A stretch of 64,000 nt of DNA, from NCBI RefSeq assembly GCF_900608595.1, contig NZ_UWYY01000006.1:62001-126000 (forward strand), given 5' to 3'. Positions 8,720 to 16,053 of this stretch are shown here, in pieces. A program made the translations under genes and the position numbers. How positions within the stretch are numbered: the first letter of the stretch is position 1; every line of letters starts with the position of its first letter. The stretch is from Promicromonospora panici. GTDB taxonomy: Bacteria; Actinomycetota; Actinomycetes; Actinomycetales; Cellulomonadaceae. The notes below the pieces were generated by a model. It saw nothing but the letters and a program-made list of their open reading frames with translations. It was not told the origin of the DNA and made no database searches.

Positions 8720-9063
8720 GTCTTCCTCCATGCACCATCGAGTGCCTGAACGGAGCGCGAAGAGCCTCCTGGACTCTCGAACTCCTCAGATGTCAACACC
8801 GTCACTTCCAACTCGCCCAAATCCTGAAGCAGGCGCTCGACGCGCGCCGAAGCATCGTGCTCGGCCAACGCCCTGCGATCGGCGAACACCTCGATGATCA
8901 CGCGGTCCTGCGCGCTCTCACCGACGAAGTGCCGCCAGAACACGGTGCCCGGCTCCTCGGCGAACGACACCGCCGAAGCCGCGAGCAGATCGTCGAGCGC
9001 GCCGACCTGGTTCTCGTCGACGTGCGCTCGCACCAACTTGGCGATGAGCAAGAAGTTCTCCAA
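8716..9063 (-). CDS. Antibiotic biosynthesis monooxygenase (ABM) domain protein
   Basis: A roughly 115-residue protein with the short ferredoxin-like ABM fold: LLIAKLVRAHVDENQVGALD at the N-terminus, the FAEEPGTVFWRHF strand and VIIEVFADRRALAEHDAS near residue 75. The family includes cofactor-free quinol monooxygenases and heme-degrading enzymes. The only in-frame starts are TTG; the one at 9063 gives the full fold, and a second TTG a few codons later has GGAG upstream. It overlaps the epimerase gene by 4 bp, so the two form a coupled pair. Confidence 0.7.
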   Translation of the reverse strand: MENFLLIAKLVRAHVDENQVGALDDLLAASAVSFAEEPGTVFWRHFVGESAQDRVIIEVFADRRALAEHDASARVERLLQDLGELEVTVLTSEEFESPGGSSRSVQALDGAWRKT

Positions 9064-9753
9064 TCGTGGACACCAAGGATGTCCCGCAGCATCATGGGAC
9101 GGTGTGGGCTTCCTGGCATCGGCATCCTACACTATTCTCGGACAAGATGTCCACATTTTGCAACACTCAAGGAGCCCCTCACGGCGCATGTCACCACCGC
9201 GATCGAGAGCATGCCCGGAAGATGCAGTTGATCTCGCACCCCTTCGAGCACGCAGCGGTCGACAAGGCCCCCGGTCAAGCCGGCAAGCCGATCGGCCCGA
9301 GCTCTATGCATCGTCGCCTTGCCCTCCCCTCCCAACTCCGGGGCTGCCCGTGGGCGGGTCGGTGAGGACCGTGCAGGAATCGGCAATCTGACGGTGCCGC
9401 AATTCCGCGATCCGCTCGACCGGCGCGGCGCCCGGGTCCCCACAGCTCCGCGAACCCACGGCAAGAGCGCTTGAGCAGTTGCTCGTGCGATGACTCAACC
9501 GCACTCATGAATATACATATTCACAGGTCGATGAAGACGCATATGTGGAAGTAGATGAAGACACATGCTTATGAGTCACCAAGGGCGCATATTCGCAGGT
9601 CAGAGCCCATACGACAACCGCTCAGAAGGATACTTCCGCTTAGCAAGCGCGAAAGCTCATCGTCAACGAAAATGTCCTGTTTTGCACAACAATCACCCAG
9701 TCCCTGTCAGGGAGTGGCTTGCGGTGCCGAGGTGGTGATGTGATGGCTTCACC
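9064..9753. other. Long region without a convincing gene; AT-rich repeats at its right end
   Basis: No reading frame here shows a recognisable family or a good start. From about 9505 to 9720 base composition is clearly less GC-rich than the surroundings. Two copies of a 14-bp word, CATATTC(A/G)CAGGTC, lie at 9516-9529 and 9588-9601, and a pair of imperfect 24-bp units beginning GATGAAGAC lies at 9530 and 9554. Two GGACA...TGTCC inverted repeats (9068-9084, 9140-9152) sit upstream of the ABM gene and could be operator sites. The region is the left boundary of the AUDH-like gene cluster. Confidence 0.5.
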
Positions 9754-9816
9754 GCGGAACGATGACGTGCCAAACGGCCAGGCAACTGGTCGTCATCGTT
9801 CCGCTTTTGTTGTGTT
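9754..9816 (+). terminator. Long hairpin followed by a T-rich tract in the leader of the AUDH-like operon
   Basis: GCGGAACGATGACG (9754-9767) pairs perfectly with CGTCATCGTTCCGC (9791-9804), and TTTTGTTGTGTT follows. Inside the loop a second small stem, CCAG-GCAA-CTGG (9778-9789), closes a GNRA-type tetraloop. It has the form of an intrinsic terminator on the plus strand, yet no plus-strand gene lies in the preceding 2 kb. It ends 59 bp before the start of the cupin gene, so it may be a leader attenuator controlling that operon or the end of an unannotated RNA. Confidence 0.65.
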
Positions 9817-9874
9817 CAGAGCGGCGTTTCGGAAGAGAACCGTCGCCCGACGCTGAACGACACAGGGAGTCATC

Positions 9875-10558
9875 GTGAGCACCATGACCACCGACCACCT
9901 GTCCTTCTCCAGCAGCCTCGCGTCCGCCGTCGTGCTTCGTGACGCCGTCGAGGCCCCGATCACCCAGCGCAGCGTCGTCGTGAACTGCGCGACGACCGAC
10001 GCATTCACCGGCACCGCGCAGCTCGCGCCACTGCCGCCGCTGAGCTCCACGATCGTCACGGCGGGCACCGTCACCGGTGAGCTCATCGTCGTGGTCGTCC
10101 CGAGCGAGTCAGCCGACCTCGAGGACCGCGCACGGGAGCTCGGCTGGCGGAACTTCTATGGCAGCGAAGGACCCCTGCTGCTGAAGTCGCCGCAGGACCG
10201 CGTTGGCACGGTCTCGATCGACCGTCGTGCCGTCCTTCATCAGCCCGCGCTCCCGTCTGGTCCGGAGGCCTTCGCGGTTCGCGCGAACCTGTGGTTCAGC
10301 CCTGCCGGGACCGACTGCGGCATCCATAACATTCACCCGTTCATCGAGGTGCACACCCAGATCAGTGGGTACGGCCGCATGCAGAAGTTCGACACGAAGG
10401 ACCACGAGAGCCTCTACGAGGACCAACAGCTCAGTCCCGGCACCACTAACCCGGTCCCGTTCTGCACCGACCGGGACGGTGAGCTCATCTACCCGTGGCA
10501 TCAGTACCGAGCGGACACCGACTGCATCTGGCTCGCACTCGAGTACCACAAGGTCTGA
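9875..10558 (+). CDS. Cupin protein resembling the C-terminal (cupin) half of aldos-2-ulose dehydratase
   Basis: A 227-residue protein. Residues about 148-168 read CGIHNIHPFIEVHTQISGYG, which fits cupin motif 1 with His, His, Glu and His metal-ligand candidates. Residues about 205-225 (ELIYPWHQYRADTDCIWLAL) fit a second cupin motif with YPWH. From memory of fungal AUDH (EC 4.2.1.110), the same succession (FHNH...CEIH, then IDYPWH and VWVAFEF) occurs in its cupin region. The propeller half of that enzyme is encoded separately at 13047. The GTG start has GGGAG five bases upstream. It is the first gene of the operon, immediately after a long leader hairpin. Metal-dependent dehydration or isomerisation of a keto-sugar is the predicted role; no characterised bacterial member is known to me. 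Confidence 0.72.
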   Translation: MSTMTTDHLSFSSSLASAVVLRDAVEAPITQRSVVVNCATTDAFTGTAQLAPLPPLSSTIVTAGTVTGELIVVVVPSESADLEDRARELGWRNFYGSEGPLLLKSPQDRVGTVSIDRRAVLHQPALPSGPEAFAVRANLWFSPAGTDCGIHNIHPFIEVHTQISGYGRMQKFDTKDHESLYEDQQLSPGTTNPVPFCTDRDGELIYPWHQYRADTDCIWLALEYHKV

Positions 10559-10651
10559 AACCTCTCCATCGCACCGCCTCATTCCGCGTTACGTCGTCGG
10601 TCGACCTACCGGCTCTCTTCGGCGTACCCCAAACCAGGCAGGAGCACCCCT

Positions 10652-11818
10652 ATGAAGACTCTCGGCATCGTTTTCGGAACCAGGCCCGAAGCCGTCAAGC
10701 TCGCACCGATCATCCACACCCTCCAGGACGACCCCCGCTTCCGGACCGTGCTGATCTCCACCGGCCAGCACCGCGAGATGCTCGACAGCACGCTTGAGGA
10801 GTTCCGGATCACTCCGGATGTGAACCTCCGTGTCATGCGGGACGGGCAGACAGTCTCCGAGGTCACCCACCGTATTCTCGAGCGCCTGTACGCGGGCAGG
10901 CACCTCGACGGCCTCGACGCCCTCCTGGTCCATGGCGACACCGCGACCACCCTCGCCGGCGCCCTCGCCGGGCTCCATGCCCAGGTGCCGATCGTCCACG
11001 TCGAGGCCGGGCTGCGCAGCGGGAGCAACGCGTCACCGTTCCCCGAGGAGGCCAACCGCAAACTTGTCGGCCAGATCGCCGCCCTCCACCTCGCGGCCAC
11101 CCCGGGCAACCACGCCAACCTCATCCGCGAGGGGGTCAGGGAGAGCGCGATCACGGTCACGGGCAACAGCATCGTCGACGCGCTCGCCTGGGGCATGCAG
11201 AACCTCGGCTCCTACGGCGACCCGCGGCTGGAGGACCTGGACGACGACCCGCGCCAAGTTATCCTCGCCACCACGCACCGCCGGGAGAGTCACGGCAGGC
11301 CAATGCAGGAGATCGCCGAGGCTCTGGCCGACATCGCCACCCGCGGCGACGTCCGGATCGTCGTCCCCTTGCACCTCAACCCCAAGGTCCGCGCGGTGAT
11401 GCTGCCCGTGCTGTCGGGCGTCGACAACATCGACCTCGTCGACCCTCTGCCCTATCTCTCGTTCTGCCGCCTCCTGCGGCGCAGCGACATTATCCTCTCC
11501 GACAGTTCCGGAGCGGAGGAAGAAGGCCCTGCGCTCGGCAAGCCCACCCTGGTGCTCCGGGAGATCACCGAGCGCAGCGAGTCGATCCTGACGGGCTCGT
11601 CCCGCCTCGTGAGCCGTTCCCGCGGCCAGATCGTCGCCGAGGTGCAGCGGCTCCTCGACGATCCGGTCGCGTACGCGGAGATGTCGAACGCCATCAACCC
11701 GTACGGCGACGGGCGGGCCACCGGACGTACGGTCGCCGCGATCGCAAACTACTTCGGTATGGGCCCGGCGGTCACACCGTTCGTGCCCGGTGCCGACGTG
11801 GTTCGGTCGGTCGCATGA
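10652..11818 (+). CDS. Non-hydrolysing UDP-GlcNAc 2-epimerase family protein (WecB-like)
   Basis: A 388-residue GT-B-fold protein of normal length. It keeps GTRPEAVKLAP at the N-terminus, VHGDTATTL, HVEAGLRSG...PEEANR and THRRESHGR, so the catalytic Asp, two Glu and His of the family are present. The UDP-phosphate loop differs: the usual DSGGIQEE is DSSGAEEE and TERPE is TERSE. The ATG is preceded by AGGAG, and the gene overlaps the MFS gene by 4 bp (ATGA). Family members interconvert UDP-GlcNAc and UDP-ManNAc through a 2-acetamidoglucal plus UDP intermediate. In an operon with AUDH-like genes, release of that glycal as a pathway substrate is an attractive alternative to normal cell-wall sugar supply; this is inference. 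Confidence 0.88.
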   Translation: MKTLGIVFGTRPEAVKLAPIIHTLQDDPRFRTVLISTGQHREMLDSTLEEFRITPDVNLRVMRDGQTVSEVTHRILERLYAGRHLDGLDALLVHGDTATTLAGALAGLHAQVPIVHVEAGLRSGSNASPFPEEANRKLVGQIAALHLAATPGNHANLIREGVRESAITVTGNSIVDALAWGMQNLGSYGDPRLEDLDDDPRQVILATTHRRESHGRPMQEIAEALADIATRGDVRIVVPLHLNPKVRAVMLPVLSGVDNIDLVDPLPYLSFCRLLRRSDIILSDSSGAEEEGPALGKPTLVLREITERSESILTGSSRLVSRSRGQIVAEVQRLLDDPVAYAEMSNAINPYGDGRATGRTVAAIANYFGMGPAVTPFVPGADVVRSVA

Positions 11819-13032
11819 CGGCGGCCAAGCGCCTGCCTGCCGGACTGGTCGCGCTCGCCCTCGGCGGCTTCGGCATCGGACTGACCGAGTTCGTCATCCT
11901 CGGTCTTCTGCCCGAGGTGGCAGCCGACTTCCGGGTGACGATCCCGCAGGCCGGCTACCTCGTGTCGGGCTATGCCCTCAGCGTCGCGGTGGGTGGCGTG
12001 CTCGTCACCGCCGGTACCGCCCATCTCCGGCCCAAGCGCGTGCTGGTCGGTCTGATGGTGCTCTTCGTCCTGGGGAACTTGCTCTCCGCGGTCGCCGACA
12101 CGTACGCGGTGATGATGGCCGGCCGGATCGTCGCGGCGCTCTGCCACGGCGCGTTCTTCGGTATCGGGTCCGTCCTGGCGGCTTCCCTCGTTCCGGCGCA
12201 CCGGAAGGCGCAAGCGATCTCGATCATGTTCCTCGGTCTGACGCTCGCGAACGTCCTTGGTGTCCCGCTCGGCACCTTTCTGGGCCAAGGCCTCGGCTGG
12301 CGGTCCACGTTCTGGACGATCACCGCTATCGGGGTGGTCGCGCTCCTCGGGCTCGTGGCGTTCATACCGAACCGGAGCGCCGATGCCCGCCCGCCGGGAC
12401 AGCTCCGGCGCGAGCTCGCGGCCTTCCGGAACGGCCAGGTCTGGCTCTCGATCCTCGTCACCGTGTTCGGCTTCGGCGCGATGTTCGGCGCATTCACCTA
12501 TATCGCGCCGATCCTCACTGAGGTCTCGAGGTTCCCGGACGGCGCGATCCCGTGGCTGCTCGTGCTCTTCGGCGCGGGCTTGTTCATCGGCAACCTCGCC
12601 GGCGGCCGAGCCGCGGACCTGGCCCTCGACCGCACCCTGCTGACACTGCTCGGCTCACTGACGGTGGTATTGATCGGCTTCGCCCTCGTCGTCGGCAACC
12701 CTTTGGCCGCTGGGGTCGCGCTGTTCCTGCTGGGCGCCGTCGGCTTCGCCTCCGTGCCCGGCATGCAGATGCGTGTCCTCGAGTTCGCGTCCGCCGCACC
12801 GACCCTGGCGTCCGGCGTGAACATCAGCGCCTTCAACCTCGGCAACGCCATCGGCGCCTGGATCGGCGGCCTCACCATCACCGCCGGGCTCGGATACCGA
12901 TCACCGATCGTCGTCGGCGCCGCCCTGGCCGCCGTCGCCCTCGCCGTCATGGCGCTCGCCGCGAACTCCCACCGCCGTTTCGTCATGAAGCAGACGGCGG
13001 CACCACTGACCAGCTCCATCACCGCTCACTGA
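11815..13032 (+). CDS. MFS transporter of the DHA1 (AraJ-like) drug/sugar efflux type
   Basis: A 405-residue protein with about 12 hydrophobic segments. The first helix contains GGFGIGLTEFVILGLLPEVA, typical of the AraJ/YdhP branch of proton-driven efflux pumps, and a charged loop follows helix 6. Its ATG overlaps the stop of the epimerase gene and only 14 bp separate it from the AUDH-like propeller gene, so it belongs to the operon. Export of the pathway product, a sugar derivative, is the likely role. Confidence 0.88.
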   Translation: MTAAKRLPAGLVALALGGFGIGLTEFVILGLLPEVAADFRVTIPQAGYLVSGYALSVAVGGVLVTAGTAHLRPKRVLVGLMVLFVLGNLLSAVADTYAVMMAGRIVAALCHGAFFGIGSVLAASLVPAHRKAQAISIMFLGLTLANVLGVPLGTFLGQGLGWRSTFWTITAIGVVALLGLVAFIPNRSADARPPGQLRRELAAFRNGQVWLSILVTVFGFGAMFGAFTYIAPILTEVSRFPDGAIPWLLVLFGAGLFIGNLAGGRAADLALDRTLLTLLGSLTVVLIGFALVVGNPLAAGVALFLLGAVGFASVPGMQMRVLEFASAAPTLASGVNISAFNLGNAIGAWIGGLTITAGLGYRSPIVVGAALAAVALAVMALAANSHRRFVMKQTAAPLTSSITAH

Positions 13033-13046
13033 CGAAAGGCACTGGC

Positions 13047-14315
13047 ATGACCACACCTATCGTTCGCAGCACCGCAATGCCGTCATTGGCCATCAGCGAA
13101 CCTGTTTTCGGCTCCGAGACCGTCACCGACTTCCTCCGTGACGGCTACTGGCTCGAGGCCTGCGACATCGACGGCGACGGCAACCTCGACCTCGTCGGCT
13201 ACGGTCTCAATGTCGGCGAGATCTACTGGTACCAGAACCCGACCTGGCAGAAGCGGCTCGTCGTCGACAAGATCAAAGAACCGGTCGGAGCCGACTTCGG
13301 GGACGTCACCGGCAACGGCCTGCCCGACCTGGTCGTCTGCTACCAGCTCTACGGCCCCGGTGGCACGATCCACCACGCCGACGGCGAGGGCGGGAAGATC
13401 GACTGGCTCGAGAACCCCGGCGACCCGACCGTCAGCACGGAGAACTGGAAGCGGCACTACGTCGGGCGGGCGACGGGCATGCACCGGCTCCGGGTTGGGC
13501 ACTTCTCTCGGACCGATCGCCTCCAGATCATGGGTTTTCCGATCGTCGCCGTCGAGGACGTGCACGCCGTCCTGCCGGTCATGCTGTTCACACGGCCCGA
13601 CGATCCCACCGACGAGTGGGACGCCGAGGTGATCAGCCGCACCGACTTCCGCATGATCCACGGTGTCGCCCGCAAGCCCGGCCTCATCCCAGGATCCCCC
13701 CTCGACTCGATCCTCATGGCGTCCGACGAGGGCGTCACGTGGCTGTACTTCGACGAGGACGCCGGTGCGTTCGCGTGGGAACACATCGGCGACGGCGAGA
13801 CCGGCCAGTTCGAGCAGACCACGTTCAAGGGCTCCGGCGACCTGGACGGCGGCCGCATCGGCGACGACCCGCTCGCCTACGTCGCGGCGATCGAGCCGTT
13901 CCACGGCAACACCATCGCCGTGTACACGCGGTCCGCGCAGGACGCCGAGGCATCCGTGTGGCGTAGGCACCTGCTCGACATCTACGGCGACCCGAACGAG
14001 AACGGCGAGGGTCCGGGCCACACGGTCATGTGCCGCGACTTCGACGGCGATGGCGACGACGAGTTCCTCGTCGGGCTCCGCGGCCCGGAACCGTGGCAGG
14101 GCGCCTACTACTACAAGGCTGTCGACCTCGAGAAGGGCCTGTTCCTGAAGTGGAAGGTGTCCGGCGAGTCGATCGCCCGCATCGTCGCAGGAGACTTCAG
14201 CAACCGCGGCCTGGACGACTTCGCCACGATCTCCTACTCGGTGCAGCACTACTTCGTCGCGCCGAAGGCGGAGATCACCCTCCACCGCAACCGCACCCCG
14301 CAGCAGGATGGCTGA
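13047..14315 (+). CDS. FG-GAP beta-propeller protein resembling the N-terminal half of aldos-2-ulose dehydratase
   Basis: A 422-residue protein with repeated FG-GAP/VCBS blades containing Ca-binding loops such as DIDGDGNLD and DFDGDGDDE. There is no signal peptide. Distinctive stretches (DGYWLEACDIDG, GKIDWLENPGDP, TGMHRLRVGHFSRTDR, EPFHGNTIAVYTR, DDFATISYSV) match, from memory, the propeller of fungal aldos-2-ulose dehydratase (DGYWVEAF, GRVSWLENPGE, PGMHRLKAGHFTRTDR, EAFHGNTVSVYTK, IATISYSV) in the same order. AUDH turns glucosone into cortalcerone and 1,5-anhydrofructose into microthecin. Here propeller and cupin are separate genes in one operon. The ATG at 13047 has GAAAGG; earlier in-frame starts lie inside the MFS gene. 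The last 8 bp overlap the oxidase gene. Confidence 0.8.
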   Translation: MTTPIVRSTAMPSLAISEPVFGSETVTDFLRDGYWLEACDIDGDGNLDLVGYGLNVGEIYWYQNPTWQKRLVVDKIKEPVGADFGDVTGNGLPDLVVCYQLYGPGGTIHHADGEGGKIDWLENPGDPTVSTENWKRHYVGRATGMHRLRVGHFSRTDRLQIMGFPIVAVEDVHAVLPVMLFTRPDDPTDEWDAEVISRTDFRMIHGVARKPGLIPGSPLDSILMASDEGVTWLYFDEDAGAFAWEHIGDGETGQFEQTTFKGSGDLDGGRIGDDPLAYVAAIEPFHGNTIAVYTRSAQDAEASVWRRHLLDIYGDPNENGEGPGHTVMCRDFDGDGDDEFLVGLRGPEPWQGAYYYKAVDLEKGLFLKWKVSGESIARIVAGDFSNRGLDDFATISYSVQHYFVAPKAEITLHRNRTPQQDG

Positions 14316-16053
14316 GATCACCGCGAAGAGCACGGTGTCCTCCAGGGGCAGGCGGGAACGCCCGGCCGTCGACCGGCGGGCGTTCCTGCTCGGTGCCGCG
14401 GGCACGGCTGCCGTGGGCGCGACCGTCACGCTCGAACCGGCAACCGCCACCGTCCCTGCTGGTGTCACGTCGTCTGGCGGGAACGGAGCCGCCACCGTCG
14501 CCTCGGTCGTCACCGCGTCCGACTCCCGGTACCTCGACATGGCGACCGGCAACAACGCCCGGTTTGTCGCCACACCGGAATACGTCCGCCTCATCAGCTC
14601 CACCAGTGACGCGGAGAGGGCGGTCCGGACCGCGGTCCGGACGGGGAGGAAGGTATCCGTCCGGAGCGGTGGTCACTGCTTTGCCGACCTCGTCTGCAAC
14701 CCGGAGGTCGAGGTCATCCTCGACCTCTCGACGATGACCGATGTCTTCTATGACCCTGCGATGCGCGCCTTCGCCGTCCAACCCGGTGCTCGGCTGCTGA
14801 CCATGTACGAGAAGCTGTTCAAGGGGTGGGGAGTCACCGTCCCGGGCGGGATCTGCTACAGCGTCGGCATCGGCGGGCACGTCGCCGGCGGGGGCTACGG
14901 CCTGCTCGCACGCGCGCACGGGCTCGTCGTCGACCACCTCTACGCCGTCGAGGTCGTCACGGTGGACGCCCGGAGGAACGTCCGGACCCACGTCGCCACA
15001 CGCGACTCCCAGGGGGGACTCGGCGACCTCTGGTGGGCCCACACCGGCGGCGGCGGCGGGAACTTCGGCGTCGTGACGAAGTACTGGTTCCGGTCGCCTG
15101 GCGCTTCTGGCTCGGACCCGTCCGACCTGCTCGTGAGGGCGCCGTCGAGGGTGCTGGTCAGCGCCCTGTCCTTCCCGTGGGACCAGGTGGGCGAGCAGGA
15201 GTTCCGGCGCCTGATGGTCAACTGGAACGAGTGGCATGAGCAGTACGAGGACCCGGGTACGCCTGAGTCGCACCTGTCGAGTCTCTTCAACCTGAGCCAT
15301 CGAGCGAACGGCAGCCTGGGGATGTTCACCCAGATCGACGCGGACGCGCCGGATGCTGCCGCGGTCCTTGAGCGGTTCGTCGCCAAGATCACGGACGGCG
15401 TGAACGTCGGCACAGCGCCGATGTCCGCCCCGTCCGGCGAGCTCCCGCCGATGCCGGCCTACTACGAGACCCAGGAGGTCTCGTGGATGCAGGCGACCCG
15501 CATGGTCGCGACGAACAACCCGACGATCACCAACCCGACCAGCCGGGGGGCGCACAAGTCCGCCTACTTCAAGAAGGGGTTCACGTCCGAGCAACTCGGC
15601 GTCATGTGGACCCAGCTGACCCGACCAGACTTCACCAACCCGGACACGATGATGGTGGTGTTCTCCTTCGGCGGAAAGGTCAACGCGGTCGCGGACGACG
15701 CGACGGCGAACGCCCAGCGCGACTCGATCTTCAAGATCTGCCTGCAGACCTTCTGGCAGGACGAGGCGGAGGACGACTTCTACCTGAGCTGGGAGCGCGA
15801 GACCTTCGAGGCGATGTTCGCCGGGTCAGGCGGTGTCCCAGTACCCGACGCGCAGGTGGACGGCTGCTACATCAACTACCCGGACGTGGACATGGCCGAT
15901 CCGGCCAGAAACCGTTCCGGCGTGCCCTGGTCGACCCTGTACTACAAGGGCAACTACCCCCGTCTGCAGCGCGCGAAGCAGGCGTGGGACCCGACGAACT
16001 TCTTCACCCACAGCCTCGGCGTCGAGCTGCCGGAAGGGGCTGATCAGCCATGA
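14308..16053 (+). CDS. Tat-exported FAD-linked oxidase with BBE domain, bicovalent flavin
   Basis: A 581-residue protein beginning with a twin-arginine signal (DRRAFLLGAAGTAAVGATVT, about residues 25-45), so it is exported folded. The FAD-binding domain has RSGGHCFADL, giving the His that links to the 8-alpha position of FAD, and GICYSVGIGGHVAGGGYG, giving the Cys for the 6-S bond. This pair is the hallmark of gluco-oligosaccharide/chito-oligosaccharide oxidase-type enzymes. The C-terminal BBE motif is YINYPD followed by YYKGNYPRLQRAKQAWDP. Likely reaction: oxidation of a carbohydrate hydroxyl (often C1) with reduction of O2 to H2O2. It overlaps the propeller gene by 8 bp and the acyltransferase gene by 4 bp, so it is a core member of the operon. 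Confidence 0.9.
   Translation: MAEITAKSTVSSRGRRERPAVDRRAFLLGAAGTAAVGATVTLEPATATVPAGVTSSGGNGAATVASVVTASDSRYLDMATGNNARFVATPEYVRLISSTSDAERAVRTAVRTGRKVSVRSGGHCFADLVCNPEVEVILDLSTMTDVFYDPAMRAFAVQPGARLLTMYEKLFKGWGVTVPGGICYSVGIGGHVAGGGYGLLARAHGLVVDHLYAVEVVTVDARRNVRTHVATRDSQGGLGDLWWAHTGGGGGNFGVVTKYWFRSPGASGSDPSDLLVRAPSRVLVSALSFPWDQVGEQEFRRLMVNWNEWHEQYEDPGTPESHLSSLFNLSHRANGSLGMFTQIDADAPDAAAVLERFVAKITDGVNVGTAPMSAPSGELPPMPAYYETQEVSWMQATRMVATNNPTITNPTSRGAHKSAYFKKGFTSEQLGVMWTQLTRPDFTNPDTMMVVFSFGGKVNAVADDATANAQRDSIFKICLQTFWQDEAEDDFYLSWERETFEAMFAGSGGVPVPDAQVDGCYINYPDVDMADPARNRSGVPWSTLYYKGNYPRLQRAKQAWDPTNFFTHSLGVELPEGADQP

Noticed and set aside
9132..9508. Minus-strand open frames in the region before the AUDH-like cluster
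   Set aside because: None has a ribosome site, recognisable motif or consistent codon bias.
10652..11818. Teichoic or capsular sugar supply (ordinary WecB role) for the 2-epimerase
   Set aside because: No glycosyltransferase, ManNAc dehydrogenase or polymer export genes are nearby. The role is kept open but considered less likely than a part in the AUDH-like pathway.
12552..13046. Extension of the propeller frame into the MFS gene
   Set aside because: The sequence is Arg/Pro-rich shadow of the MFS gene; the start at 13047 has a ribosome site and begins the AUDH-like part.
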